Assembly: GCA_905221605.1 (NCBI GenBank)
Contig: CAJNDS010002779.1
Location: 153,177 to 210,676 of the forward strand
Source of the DNA: Symbiodinium natans
Lineage: Eukaryota; Sar; Dinophyceae; Suessiales; Symbiodiniaceae
Length of the DNA: 57,500 bases
Direction: 5' to 3'
Positions within the stretch are counted from its first letter, which is position 1; every line of letters begins with the position of its first letter. The notes below the pieces were generated by a model that searched no databases, was not told the origin of the DNA, and was given only the letters and a program-made list of their open reading frames with translations. Both the position numbers and the translations under genes were made by a program. Positions 41,151 to 52,300 of this stretch are shown here, piece by piece.

Positions 41151-41479
41151 GCAAACCCTAAACCCTAAACCCCAAACCCAAAACCCCAAACCCTCTTCGA
41201 GGAGCTGTATCCTCAACCCGGATCCCTAAGCCACATGCATCCTGATCCCTTCGTGCAAGGCGTACGGCTCCATATACGGCTGACGACTACGACTTCACAC
41301 GGTTTAGGGTTCGGGGTTTAGGAACTTGGGGTTTAGGGTTTAGGGCTTAGGGTTCGGGGTTCAGGAGTTCGGGGTTTAACCTTTAGGGCTCCGCAGCCGG
41401 CACGAGGTATGCAAAGGCATCTTCAAAGCCAAGGTGTAAGCCATGACGAAAGCTCGCGCACCGACGCACCCACACACGC

Positions 41480-41518
<39 letters not shown>

Positions 41519-41760
41519 AACACCCAAAACACCCCAACCACCCCAAACACCCCAATCATCTTAATCACCCTAAACACTCTAAGCACCCAAAAACCCCAAA
41601 CTCCGAACCCGATTCCGAAACAAGGCTCGAAACCCTAAACCCCAAACCCTAAACCCTAAACCCCAAACCCTAAACCCTAAGCCCTAAGACCCAAAACCCT
41701 ACATCAAGCCTTCGGCAGCGCTGGCACGGAGGAGATACGCCTTTCTTGAGGGGAAGGGGA
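41151..41760. repeat. Telomeric variants and a CT microsatellite
   Basis: CCCTAAA/CCCCAAA at 41155-41195 and 41630-41690, TTTAGGG variants at 41300-41370, (CT)n at 41484-41516 followed by a loose CACCCCAAA repeat to 41600. Confidence 0.8.
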
Positions 41761-41899
41761 TGGAGGTTCATAGTACTTATTAAACCAATTTTAACTGTAC
41801 ATATAACCCACTTATAAGCCCCTTAAGTGCCCTGATATGGTTATAAGTACAGATATAAGTACAATTATACTTGGCTAATCAGTACCATGGACCTCCAAG
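41761..41899. mobile_element. Family TIR-1 element
   Basis: About 139 bp from TGGAGGTTCATAGTACTTAT to CAGTACCATGGACCTCCA; the centre matches the other copies (CCCACTTATAAGCCCCTTAAG). Confidence 0.85.
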
Positions 41900-42823
41900 T
41901 CGAGCTTAGGGCTTGCGGTCTAGGGTATCACCCTCTCTCTCTCTCTCTCTATATATGTATATACCCTAAACCCCAAACCCTATATGTATATATGTGTACA
42001 TCATGGAGAGAGAGGGTATAGGGTGTTGGGTTTAGGGGCTTCGGGTATCACCCTCTGCATTCTCACCTTTCAGGGGACATGTATAAGGTACGAGCTCTTA
42101 AATGCGGGATGAGGGAATTAGGTATTATATCAAGCCACAGAAATTTCCCTGAACCCTAAACCTCGTAAGGGCTTCTACAAGGCTCCAAACCTTCCCAAAT
42201 TCCTTACCAAGAGCCAGTGAAGACAAGCTCTTTTGCTTCCTGGGGCTTGGGTGTTCACCATTGATGGTTTAGAGTTTCGGGTTTCGGGTTTAGGTTCATG
42301 TTTCGAGGTTTGGGACGACATCGCTCACTGATGACCTTCAGCCAGTCAGACGTACCCATCCAAAGACTACATAACTTAGAGGCCTGCTTGATCCTTTTGG
42401 TGCCCAAAGCTAGAGGGAGTATACCACCCACAGAGACCCTGCTTGGGGGGGGCTTAGGCTTTGAAGAGGCTCGCCATGTCGATCAACCCCACTCAAACCC
42501 TAAACCCGCAACCCAAGGCCACCACAAGCAAGCGCGGAGTTCGAGGGGCAGCCCGTTTTTTGGAACCAATGCCCAGCGTCGGAGTCCCCAAGATTGATCC
42601 CTTCCTACACACCCATGTTTTTGAAGAAACCCTAACCAAGTAATATCATTAAAGATAAAGATAATAATAACTACATCAATAGTAATAAAGATAATAATAA
42701 AGATAATGTCGTCATGCATTGAAGATTTAGTGTATGTTTGCTGTATCCGAAACCCTGAACCCCAAATCTAAGGGTAGCTACATGGTCCCTAAAACCAAAC
42801 CGACACAAGGGACGCCTAACCTA
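41900..42823. repeat. Imperfect palindrome, AT-rich microsatellite and unique sequence
   Basis: At about 41930-42030, (CT)n plus ATATATGTATATA is mirrored by TATATGTATATATG plus GAGAGAGAGGGT around a short CCCTAAACCCCAAA core. The flanks share GGGTATCACCCTCT as a direct repeat. An AATAATAAAGATAA-type tract occupies 42640-42710. Confidence 0.7.
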
Positions 42824-42961
42824 TTTGGAGGTTCATGGTACTCATTGACCAATTATAGCTGTACTTCATCTGTACTTATAACCATATTAGGGCACTTGAG
42901 GGGCTTATAAGTGGGTTAAAAGTACAGTTATATCGGTTAATAAGTACCATGAACCTCCAAG
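42824..42961. mobile_element. Family TIR-1 element, centre inverted
   Basis: About 138 bp from TTGGAGGTTCATGGTACTCA to AAGTACCATGAACCTCCAAG. The central block appears as GCACTTGAGGGGCTTATAAG, the reverse complement of the other copies, so the element is inserted in the opposite orientation. Confidence 0.85.
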
Positions 42962-44080
42962 AAGCCCCCTGAGTTGGCTGGAAGACAACGCCTTGGAGGT
43001 ACTGCGGCCACGGGGTGTTGGCATCAAACTTTCTCTGTGCTAAACGGGCTTATGATGTAGAGCTTAGGGTTTAGGGTTTAGGGCTTAGGGTTTAGGGTTT
43101 AGGGTTTAGGGTTTAGGGGTTAGGGTTTAGGGTTTGGGGTTTGGGGTTTAGGGTTTAGGGTTTGGGGTTTAGGGTTTAGGGTTTAGGGTTTAGGGTTAAA
43201 CACCTGCAACCCTCGATCCCCAAGCAAACGAACGTATCTGACTTCGCAAGAACGCCCCCGCACTTCGACACCTCTGGCGTTGAACCTTCAAAATGCAGGT
43301 TAACCAGCCGACTCTGACTTAAGAGGGTTCCTCCCTCGGCCGACTTCGGCTTCTCTTGAACTTGCTTAACATTAAGCCTTGGATGTAAAGAGTTCATGTA
43401 TCTGCACTAGGCATGCACAAACTTCGGGAAAGGAGAGCGTGGACGCACTTGTGCGAGAATGCTGTCTTATACCCCTGCCATTGCCCGACACATCGGGTCG
43501 TGCCTATGCAAAGTAAGGGTTATGAGGGTCCCATGATCAACTGGAGGCCCGCCCGCCACTCGCCTCACCTCGAACTGTGCAAACCGTGCTAGAGGGATGT
43601 CTTCACCCCTCGTGAGATGCTAACAAGCCAACCCGCCGTTGAGCGAGTTACTGTTGGTAGTCAAGGCTTGGAGGAGGTACACTATGACTGTCGATTGCGC
43701 AATGGGCTTGGCCTGGGCTGTGCAAAAACTTCGCGTATCAGCTGTGTTTTCACAGAGCGCTCGGGAAAGGTGACCTTCGGCGTGACCCTCCCTGCGACCC
43801 TTCGAGTTTAGAGTTTAGAAGCACTTCTGTGGGCATGAAGTTGTGGTGCACAGGATACCCAGAGAATGGACAACAGATGTCTGGAAGTGCAAGACTATGC
43901 GGAGTTCTACGGGCGAAGGTGGGGAAGGGTTCAGAGTTCAGGAGATCATCCGAAGGCCGCCGCTTGCCCCGCTTCGGGACCTTCCCAAAGAGGGGTCCTC
44001 CCTCGTCCGACTTCGGCTTCTCTCAAAAAATTACGAAGGCGCTCACCAGCTGGTTGAAGCAACCTTAACCCCTAAACCCT
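42962..44080. repeat. TTTAGGG array and unique island
   Basis: TTTAGGG/TTTGGGG at 43065-43197. The unique island 43200-44080 contains two copies of a segment of about 36 bp including CGACTTCGGCTTCTCT (43321-43356 and 43991-44026). Short open frames are unrecognised. Confidence 0.7.
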
Positions 44081-45824
44081 AACCCTCAACCTGATATGGG
44101 TATGACCCTGAACAAGAAGTACCCCTAACAACCTCCCCCCCCCCCGCCCCAAACAAAATACAAAGCAACAAAAAGCAATAAAAAGCAATAAAAAGCAATA
44201 AAAGCAATAAACAGCAATAAACAACAATAAACAACAATAAACAGCAATAAAAGGCAATAACAACCGAGTTGGCTCCTTTCGAAAGGGCACATCGGGCTTG
44301 TCGCTGTCGCGCCCCGAGGCCGCCAACAAACCCTGCCAACAAACCCTGCCATTACGAACCGCTTTAGGGTTTAGGGTTTAGGGTTTAGGGTTTAGGGTTT
44401 AGGGTTTAGGGTTTAGGGTTTTGAAGGCCCTAAGCCTCTAAGCCTCTAAGCCCCTAAGCCATCAACCGCCGAGGGCTTAGGGTTTAGGGCTTAAGGGGTT
44501 TTGGGTGTCGAGGATGCTGATACAGGATATACCACTAGGGTTTTCAGTGTCTGAAGTGCTTAGGGTGACGGTGTAGGTTTGGGGGCTCTTGGGGCGTTGC
44601 CCCATCTTCTTGACCAACCCGCTGGTGGCCCATCGGCCACACGTGACGCACCATGCAGACGCCTGTGCCGGAAGTTGGGCCACACGTGATGCACCATTCC
44701 GACGCCTGTGCCGGAAGCTGTGCTTCTTAATACTGCAATCCGAGAGGGTCCGGCTCCACACCCTAAACCCTCGACCCTAAACCCTTTTCGCTTTGCCCGA
44801 ACCTCTGGGAAAGAACAAAATAAATTCCGTGCCGGAATCGGAAACGCCCAGGGACTCCGATATCCCCCTTAGATTGTAAACGGGATTCGAATTTGACGTA
44901 TTCAGGAACTCTAACCCCGAAACCCCTAAAGAAATTTCGGATTCCCTGGACAAGGCCTTGATGAATTTCAGCAATGTCAAGCAGCTTCACTACACCGACT
45001 GTCGTGAGCCCCGCGAATCCCAAGGTAAAACAGCCCGCGAACCTAGGGTTTAGGGATTAGGGTATATCAAGGGACTAAAGGACTAAAGGACTAAAGGAGG
45101 GACCCTTATAAGGGACCTTAGGGGTAATTGAGGGGCTCTTTAAGGGCTACTTAGGTATATAGGGACTAATCAGGTATATATATATATATAAGGGATATAT
45201 AGGGGAACCCTACACCCTAAACGCATCCAAACGCCTGCTTGGCTTTCCCCCTGGGGATCTGGCTCGTATCGATCCAGTCTTGTCTGCCCACTTGCTTCTG
45301 CCAAGGGCCCAGAACAAGCTTATAGGCCTGTAGGGACAGAGCTGACACATGCGCGCCTGAATGGCACAAAGAAAGGACTCTAGGGCCTCAGAGGTTCTGG
45401 ATTTTTGGGGTTTCAGGACTATAGGGTTTAGGGTTGGAGTATGGGGGGTCTTGCCTCCTCCAGAAAAAGTCACGCTGCGGAGCGGGGGGGGTAGCTAGCG
45501 CACCCCCCTAAACCCGAAACCCCACACCCTAACCCTAAACCCTCGGTGGGCGCAGGAGCCAGGGCTTTCAGGGACAACTGGTGTAGCAGTTCAGGACTCC
45601 ATGCGCGTGTGCATATATATATATATATATGTACGTGTGTGTATATATATACAGACCTAAAAGGATGTGTGTGTGTGTGTATATATTATATGAAAACACA
45701 TATACAAAACACAGAAATTATTCTACTTCGAACATGCCCACCCTCTCTGGGTAGAGATACTTTGGGGTCAGGGACACTCTGGGGTTGGGCACTCCAGTTG
45801 CACTCTGGGTTGGGCACTCCGGGA
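44081..45824. repeat. AATAAACAGC repeat, telomeric array, 44-bp tandem duplication, microsatellites
   Basis: An (A)ATAAAAAGC/ATAAACAAC tandem lies at 44160-44262 and TTTAGGG at 44364-44430. Two copies of a unit of about 44 bp containing GACGCCTGTGCCGGAAG lie at 44636-44722. GGACTAAA repeats occur at 45073-45098 and AT/GT dinucleotide runs at 45610-45690. No gene recognised. Confidence 0.75.
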
Positions 45825-46830
45825 TTAGGGTTTAGGGTTTAGGGTTTAGGGTTTGGGGTTTGGGGTTTAGGGTTTAGGGTTTAGGGTTTAGGGTTTGGGG
45901 TTTGGGGTTTGGGGTTTGGGGTTTAGGGCACACTAGCACTAGAAGACTTAAATTCAAAATCTAACAACCCCATACCGACGGTGGGGAATAAACAAGTTAT
46001 GTATGTATATATCTACTCCCTGGAATCATTAATCTTGAGTCTTGGAACTCACTTTTAACCCATTGTGGGGTTCTGGCACAGTGATACCCGTGAACCCAAT
46101 CCATATGGCCACTGGATTAACCCATGAACCAATCATTTTGGCCCCACGACTGGGTTAACCAAGTAAGGCATTGACCCAATCATTAGGACCAACACATCAA
46201 CAACGTACATGGGTGCAAATGCCAGGATGGAATCCAAAACGGTGGACAACAGCCGGAAACGTCCTAGACCCTGAGCCCTAAACTCTCTGCATGCTAAACC
46301 CCATACATCCTAAACCCTGATCCATACCTGATGCCCTAAGCCCCATACATGCTGCACTTCGTATACATCCTAAACCCGAAACTCGCATGTAGGGTTCCCT
46401 AAACCCTAAACCCCGAAACTCTGACAACTAGGGGTCTACAGGTAGAGTGCTCTCAGGGGCATGCATCAGTTCCCCCTCAGAAGGGAAGATAAGTCTCAGA
46501 GCTGCATCTGCAGAGCCACCGTCCTTCTTTTCGTAGGGTTTAGGGTGTAGGGCTCAGGGGTTTAGGATTTTGGGTTGGGGTCTAAGGGGGGTGAATACCC
46601 TGGTCCTTGCTCGTATTTGGTAACACTTGAGGGGCGGTGCTTAAGCTTCAGGGCCTGGGCCTGTGTTAGGAAACTCTCGTGGGGCTTTGAGGCTTTGTGG
46701 TGTAGGGTGCTTAGGGTTACGGGGCTTAGGAGAAAGTAAGGGCGAAACCTCCTCCCAAAAGCGGTACCCCTAAAAAATCCCAGTCTTGGGGAATGTTTGC
46801 CCGCTTGCGCACTAAAAGGTTTAGACCCTA
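45825..46830. repeat. TTTAGGG/TTTGGGG array and unique sequence
   Basis: A mixed array at 45825-45927. The unique AT-richer island 45930-46260 contains repeated motifs (AACCCA..CAAT). Decayed repeats follow. No gene. Confidence 0.7.
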
Positions 46831-46957
46831 CTTGGAGGTTCGTGGTACTCATTAACCAATTACAACTGTACTTCTAACCCACTTATAAGCCCCTTAAGTG
46901 CCCTAATATGGTTACATGTACAGTTATAGTTGGTTAATAAGTACCATGAACCTCCAG
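46831..46957. mobile_element. Family TIR-1 element
   Basis: About 127 bp from CTTGGAGGTTCGTGGTACTC to TAATAAGTACCATGAACCTC, with CCCACTTATAAGCCCCTTAAG in the centre. Confidence 0.85.
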
Positions 46958-47670
46958 GTACAACCCTACCCAGACCCTCCAGGGCCCTCAGCCTAACTGT
47001 CAACTCGGAAACCCAAATTGAAGCCCTAACCCAAAACATCCCCTGAATGCCAGTGTTTAGGGTCTAGGCTTTAGGGTCTAGGGTTTAGCATTTAGGGGTT
47101 AGGAAGTGACAACCCCAATACCTAACCCCTGAAGCTGCAAAGGGCTCACTGCGCACAACCTCCAGCACACCGCAAAAAACAGCCGACAGCAGAAACCCTA
47201 AACCCTGAACCCTAAAGCCGTGGAGTAGGAATACGCCTGGGTAGTGAGCGGCACCTTTGCCGATAAGTATACGATATGTCTCTGTCACAGGGCAAGAAAG
47301 CTCCACAACCACAGTGCAAGCTCTGCTTGGGGAATGACAGCTACTAGCCCGGCAACCATGAGGGCCTCCCTAAACCCTTAACCCTTTGAAGGTGCCCCTC
47401 TTGGTGTTGGTGAGCGTTACAAACGTACAAAGAAGCAAAACAACACGAAAAGGGTGTCACTGGGCTTCCTCCTCTAAACCCTAAGCTCTAAACATCTCTA
47501 AACCCTAAGTGCAGAAAGCTGAGCACACAACCCTAAACGCGATATCAGTCTTGGGCATGGAGATGCAACGAGCCTGTAGCTTTTTATAAGCAGGTCTACA
47601 GCTGAATTAGCATGTAGAGTCATAGGATTTAGGCGGTTGAGGGTCTACGCGTGCCGATCTACTACTTCTC
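46958..47670. other. Decayed telomeric repeats and unique sequence
   Basis: TTTAGGGTCTAGG variants at 47050-47100. The minus strand around 47120-47200 reads VLEVVRSEPFAASG, a faint RCC1-like hint that is not called. Confidence 0.45.
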
Positions 47671-47684
47671 GACCACGACCACGA

Positions 47685-47772
<88 letters not shown>

Positions 47773-47774
47773 AG

Positions 47775-47806
<32 letters not shown>

Positions 47807-47882
47807 AGCATCGACGACGACGAAGCATCGACGACGACGGATCGACGACGACGCATCGACGACGACGCATCGACGACGAAAC

Positions 47883-47917
<35 letters not shown>

Positions 47918-47972
47918 AGCATCGACGACGACGACGCCGACGCATCGACGACGACGCATCGACGACGACGAC

Positions 47973-48004
<32 letters not shown>

Positions 48005-48077
48005 AGCATCGACGACGACGCATCGACGACGACGCATCGACGACCACGCATCGACGACGACGCATCGACGACGAAGC

Positions 48078-48146
<69 letters not shown>
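47671..48146. repeat. CGA/GAC trinucleotide array with CATCGACGACGA higher-order units
   Basis: About 475 bp of GAC/ACG/CGA triplets. It starts with GACCAC hexamers, then GACGGC, then pure GAC broken at intervals by GAAGCATC or GCATC. All three frames on each strand are open (poly-Asp/His, poly-Arg, poly-Thr, poly-Val, poly-Ser), so the long frames are not evidence of a gene. Confidence 0.92.
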
Positions 48147-48739
48147 TTTTCTAGGAGGCATGTTTTTCCTACACGTGCCATGGCGTTAGTCAGAAACTCA
48201 GCATCGGTGTCTCACGCTTATTGTGTAATTTCTGAAACGTGCAAAATGGTGCGTTTTGCACGACAAAGGGCTTTGAATGGTGGCAGGGCCAGCGATTTCA
48301 GACGTGTCGCGCAGCAAAAACGTTTTCCAGCCCATTTTGAGATGATTTGCGCATGTTGGCATTTTCGTCAAGACGTGCATCACACCAGACACACTCTACG
48401 GCATTTGCAAAAAGCGTAGAGCAAGCAATGACGCTATAACGTGTCTTGGTCATAGTTCTAGCAACATGGGCGTAACCCCTCCACTCGACCCTCTATCTGC
48501 TGCTGCCACTTGTCCTTATTAAGAACCAGACGATAGGCCCGGAAATCTTCGTTGAGTCCCCCCATCCAAAGATGCTGGGCTTACAGTTCGTCTCAAAAAC
48601 CTTGATAAGTTTTCAGACTGATGCGCGCTTTACAGCTCGCTTGCATTTTTGCCAGGAACCCTGAACACACTGAAAGCCCTGAAAACCTGACACCTTAACC
48701 CCCCAAACCCCTACCAACCCCCCAAACCCCTACCCTTGA
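48147..48739. other. Unique island after the trinucleotide array
   Basis: About 500 bp without telomeric repeats. A plus-strand frame continues out of the CGA array and ends at 48419 (MALVRNSASVSHAYCV...HTLRHLQKA); it is unrecognised. Near 48610-48640 the minus strand reads KMQASCKARISLKT, which could be a diverged RCC1 exon but is too weak to call. Confidence 0.35.
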
Positions 48740-49290
48740 AACCCCTAAACCCTAAACCCTAAACCTGAAACCGTAAACCCTAAACCCTAAACCCAAAACC
48801 GTAAACCCTAAACCCTAAACCCTATAAACCCTAAACCCTAAACCCGTGACTTCCGAAATTCTCTCAGTCATCTCTCGGTCAAGAGGTGACCCACCCACGG
48901 AGGCTCTGAGTTCAGATTCCGTTTAAGGGCTCCCTGATTTCCCCCTAAACCCTAAACCCTAAACCCTAAACCCTAAACCCTAAACCCTAAACCCTAAACC
49001 CTAAACCCTAAACCCTAAACCCTAAACCCTTTAAACCCTAAACCCTTTAAACCCTAAACCCTTTAAACCCTAAACCCTAAACCCTGTTGGGCTGACATTG
49101 GAGATCTGGGAGAAGGAATTGGATCGACGTGGGATTCGAAGCTTTGGGTTTGGCCCACCCTTGAGAACTGGAATTTGGATGAAGGTTTGGGGTTTTGGGT
49201 GCTGCGGGAGGGCTTGCGAGATTTGGGGTGTAGGGTTTAGGGTTTAGGGTTTAGGGTTTAGGGTTTAGGGTGTAGGGTTTAGGGTTAGGG
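48740..49290. repeat. CCCTAAA arrays, then TTTAGGG
   Basis: CCCTAAA at 48740-48845 and 48946-49085 (with TTTAAACCC junctions), TTTAGGG at 49228-49286. Confidence 0.9.
48845..48905 (-). pseudogene. Candidate further RCC1-type exon (low confidence)
   Basis: An island between two CCCTAAA arrays reads ASVGGSPLDREMTERISEVT on the minus strand after a CTCAG acceptor. It resembles the G-G-D-S-S-x-V-Q-x-Q-L segment that should follow the exon at 49338-49370, but residues are substituted and the length is one codon longer. Confidence 0.25.
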
Positions 49291-49337
49291 TTTGGGGCCT
49301 TGATAAAGTGACAGGTTGTTTGCCACACTGCTCGCTC

Positions 49338-49370
49338 CTCCAAATGGCCCCAGGTCACCACACGCCCATC
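49338..49370 (-). CDS. RCC1-type exon 8 (last recognised)
   Basis: Encodes DGRVVTWGHLE after the acceptor GCGAG. The bases CGCGAGGA occur both here and at the donor of the preceding exon (50200-50193), an 8-bp duplication across the intron. Its 3' limit is uncertain. Confidence 0.6.
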
Positions 49371-52300
49371 CTCGCGTCTGTTTACTACTATTTGCCTAAG
49401 AACCCCCAAAACAGGAAAAATAACTACAAATCTCTATATTGCCCTCATAGGGAAGATATGTTTTTAGAGTTTAGGGTTGAGGGAGTGTAGGCGTGGAAGG
49501 GGTCTGTGGTGTTTGTTGTTTCCCTAGCAACGGAAATACGAAAGCTTCATCGGCTGGAAATAGGCAAGAAACCTTACCCCAAGGTAACAAGGGAATTGCG
49601 GTTTAAAGTTTAAAGTTTATGGGCTAGGTCAACAATCGAAGGTTTCAAGTTCAAAGTTTAGGGTTTAGGGTTTTGGGGTTGAGGATCGAGGGCCTAAGAC
49701 TCAGGAGTTTATGAAGCTACAGCTGGTTTGAGTAGCACAGGCACGTTTTGGGGCTTAGGGTTTGCGAGTTTAGGTAAGGGGTTGAGGGCTCAGAGTTTAC
49801 CAGTGGAAGCAGGCAGCAACCTTCATTTGGGGTTCATCTGAATTCCGGATCACGTGGCGCCCCAAGCCACGAGGGACTTACGATCAGAGATCTCCAAATA
49901 AGCCTCAGAAGTAGGAACCCCTTTCTCTTGCTGTTCAGTCAGTTCAGGCATGCCACATACGCCGAACATGATGTTTCTGATTCTCTAGACGAATCATCAA
50001 AAGGAGTGGGCCTAACAACAGGGGGTCCCCGAGTCTATGGCTTTGCGCGCGTTAGGGTTGAGGCTTCGAGTTTACTTAACTGAACTTGGAACCCAAGCAA
50101 ATTTTTTTTCCTGTTTCTTAGGAAATAGAGTACCCAAAAAACTTTTAAAAATATATTTCCAGGTACCCCTAAGTTTAGGGTTTCGTCAAGGCTCCTCGCG
50201 GATAGCTGCGAAGGTTCGCGAGGACCCCTGGATTTGCCTCGACGACTTGACTCGGCAGCTAAGGCCCCTACACCCGGGAGTAACCTAGGAATAAAAAGGG
50301 TTTAGGGTTTAGGGTTTAGGGTTTAGGGTTTAGGGTTTAGGGTTTAGGGTTTAGGGTTTCGGGTTTAGGGTTTAGGGTTTAGGGTTTAGGGTTTAGGGTT
50401 TAGGGTTTAGGGTTTAGGGTTTAGGGTTTAGGGTTTAGGATTATAAGGGAACCCCAACCCTAAAAAAAGGAAAAAAGTGCCTACTCCCATTCCTAGACCC
50501 TTAGGTTCACTGGTAACGACAAGTAGGGCTTTAAGTAGCATTAATGAGGTTCTAGCCCAAGTTACCCTGCTACATATATAACCAGCCAAACCCAACAAGC
50601 CGGAAGCAAAACCTTACACAAACACCACGTCGAAAGTTCCTGAGTTGCGGGGAGCACGGTGTACAGGACTTGCGTTCCGGGTGAAGGGCTTAGGGGCGTC
50701 TGCAAATCTGACCTGAAGAAGCACGTTGCAGTTTAGGGGTGTAGGGCATTGCGTCCGAAAATGAGTTTTTTGAGATCGTAGAACTGCAGAGTGTTTGGGT
50801 GGTTCAGCGCCTGAAGATTCATCCTGATCGCGCAGTTCGCTCGTCTCGCCGAAGTGTCTTGCGAGACGGCGATAGGCCCAGTCAGGACCACAGTGCACTC
50901 TAACCCTAAACCCTAAACCCAAAACCCTAAACCCTGAACCCTAAACCCTAAACCCTGAACCCTAAACAACCTGGCAGGTCGGAGTCGGGAGGCGAGATCC
51001 CCACCAGCTGGCTCTGCACCTTGCTGCTGTCCTGAGCTGCGAAGCCCCTGCACCCTCAGAATTCTAACCCGTTGGGGTTTAGGGTTTAGGGTTTGGGGTT
51101 TAGGGTTTAGGGTTTAGGGTTTGGGGTTTAGGGTTTAGGGTTTGGGGTTTGGGGTTTGGGGTTAGGGTTTAGGGTTCAGGGTCGGGCTTCCCAGCAAACC
51201 CCCCGCCCCCCCCAACTACCCTTTGTCCATGATAGTAGGGTATACAAGCCCCCTTTGTTGAAAGGTAGTTGGGGGGTGCAAGTAGATGAGGGTTCAGGGC
51301 TTGGGGTGAGAGGGGTTTCGGGTCCAGGTGCTAAAGGCCCAGGTTTTGACTGACAGGTTTGACGCGCAGCAAGCTGAGATGGCACCACTGTTATCCTGGT
51401 ATGCTCGGTATCCACCCTAAACCCAAAAATCTCAGATCCACAAGCTCCTGAACACTAAAAGGTTTCAGAGTTTGGTGTCATCTGTTGGAAACTCACTAGC
51501 CGAGAAACACCGCCGGAGTTCGGACGTCCCCATGTCACCTCCGGGCAAGCTGCAAAGTTAAAACCAAAGACCCGAAAACTAGCCAAACTTTTTTGGGGTT
51601 TAGGGCTTAAACCCTAAACCCTAAACCCTAACCCTTTAAGGGTTAGGCAGCTTAGGATGGAGCATGGGTCAGCCGAACGCAGTACGAGTAGTGGGCAGAG
51701 ACATGCACACCCCTGCGCTTGCGAGTAGTTCTCTTTCCGGGTCCAGGCTCGCAGCCTTCGCGGCTTTGGGGCCTCCCGAAGCTTCCCAAGCATTCCACGG
51801 ACCTCCACAGACCTCCAAAGGTTTAGGGTATAGGGTTTAGGGTTTAGGGTTTAGGGTTTAGGGTTTAGGGTTTCCACTCACCTGACGGAGCTTGGCGACC
51901 AAAGGTTTCCAGCAGAACCTGTCAAGGTCTCACTGAGCGCTCAGCGGCGCCCGCCTACCCTACGAGACGAAAGGGCTGGCGGCCGGGTCTTGGGGGTTTG
52001 GGTTTTGGGTTTCTGGGGTGGATTTGGAGCCTTGCAAACATGAATTGTCTATGTACATAGGGTCACACAGGGATTAGGGGACATGGAATGTCAGATTAAC
52101 TCCATGTGAAGCCCAGCATCTTGCTGCGAGCAAGAGCGCATGCACTGCGGGTTGGATTTTCGGGTCCCGAAACCCTAAACCCTCAAAGACCCCAGCGAAG
52201 CGGGGTGGGCCTATTGTAGGGGACCCTGTGAGTAAGAGATCGGGCTTCTGGCTTCGAGCTAATAGGGTGCAGGGATGGAGGGTGCAAGCCGTGAAACGCG

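Noticed and set aside
47607-48419. 260-codon Asp-rich ORF and overlapping poly-Val/Ser/Arg ORFs
   Set aside because: All six frames are open over the CGA array, so length is not evidence; only the short unique 3' part could be coding and it is unrecognised.
51885-51930. Further exon in intron 5 of the split RCC1-type gene
   Set aside because: It has good AG and GTGAGT edges, but no frame resembles the repeat and including it would break the otherwise exact exon 5 to exon 6 join.
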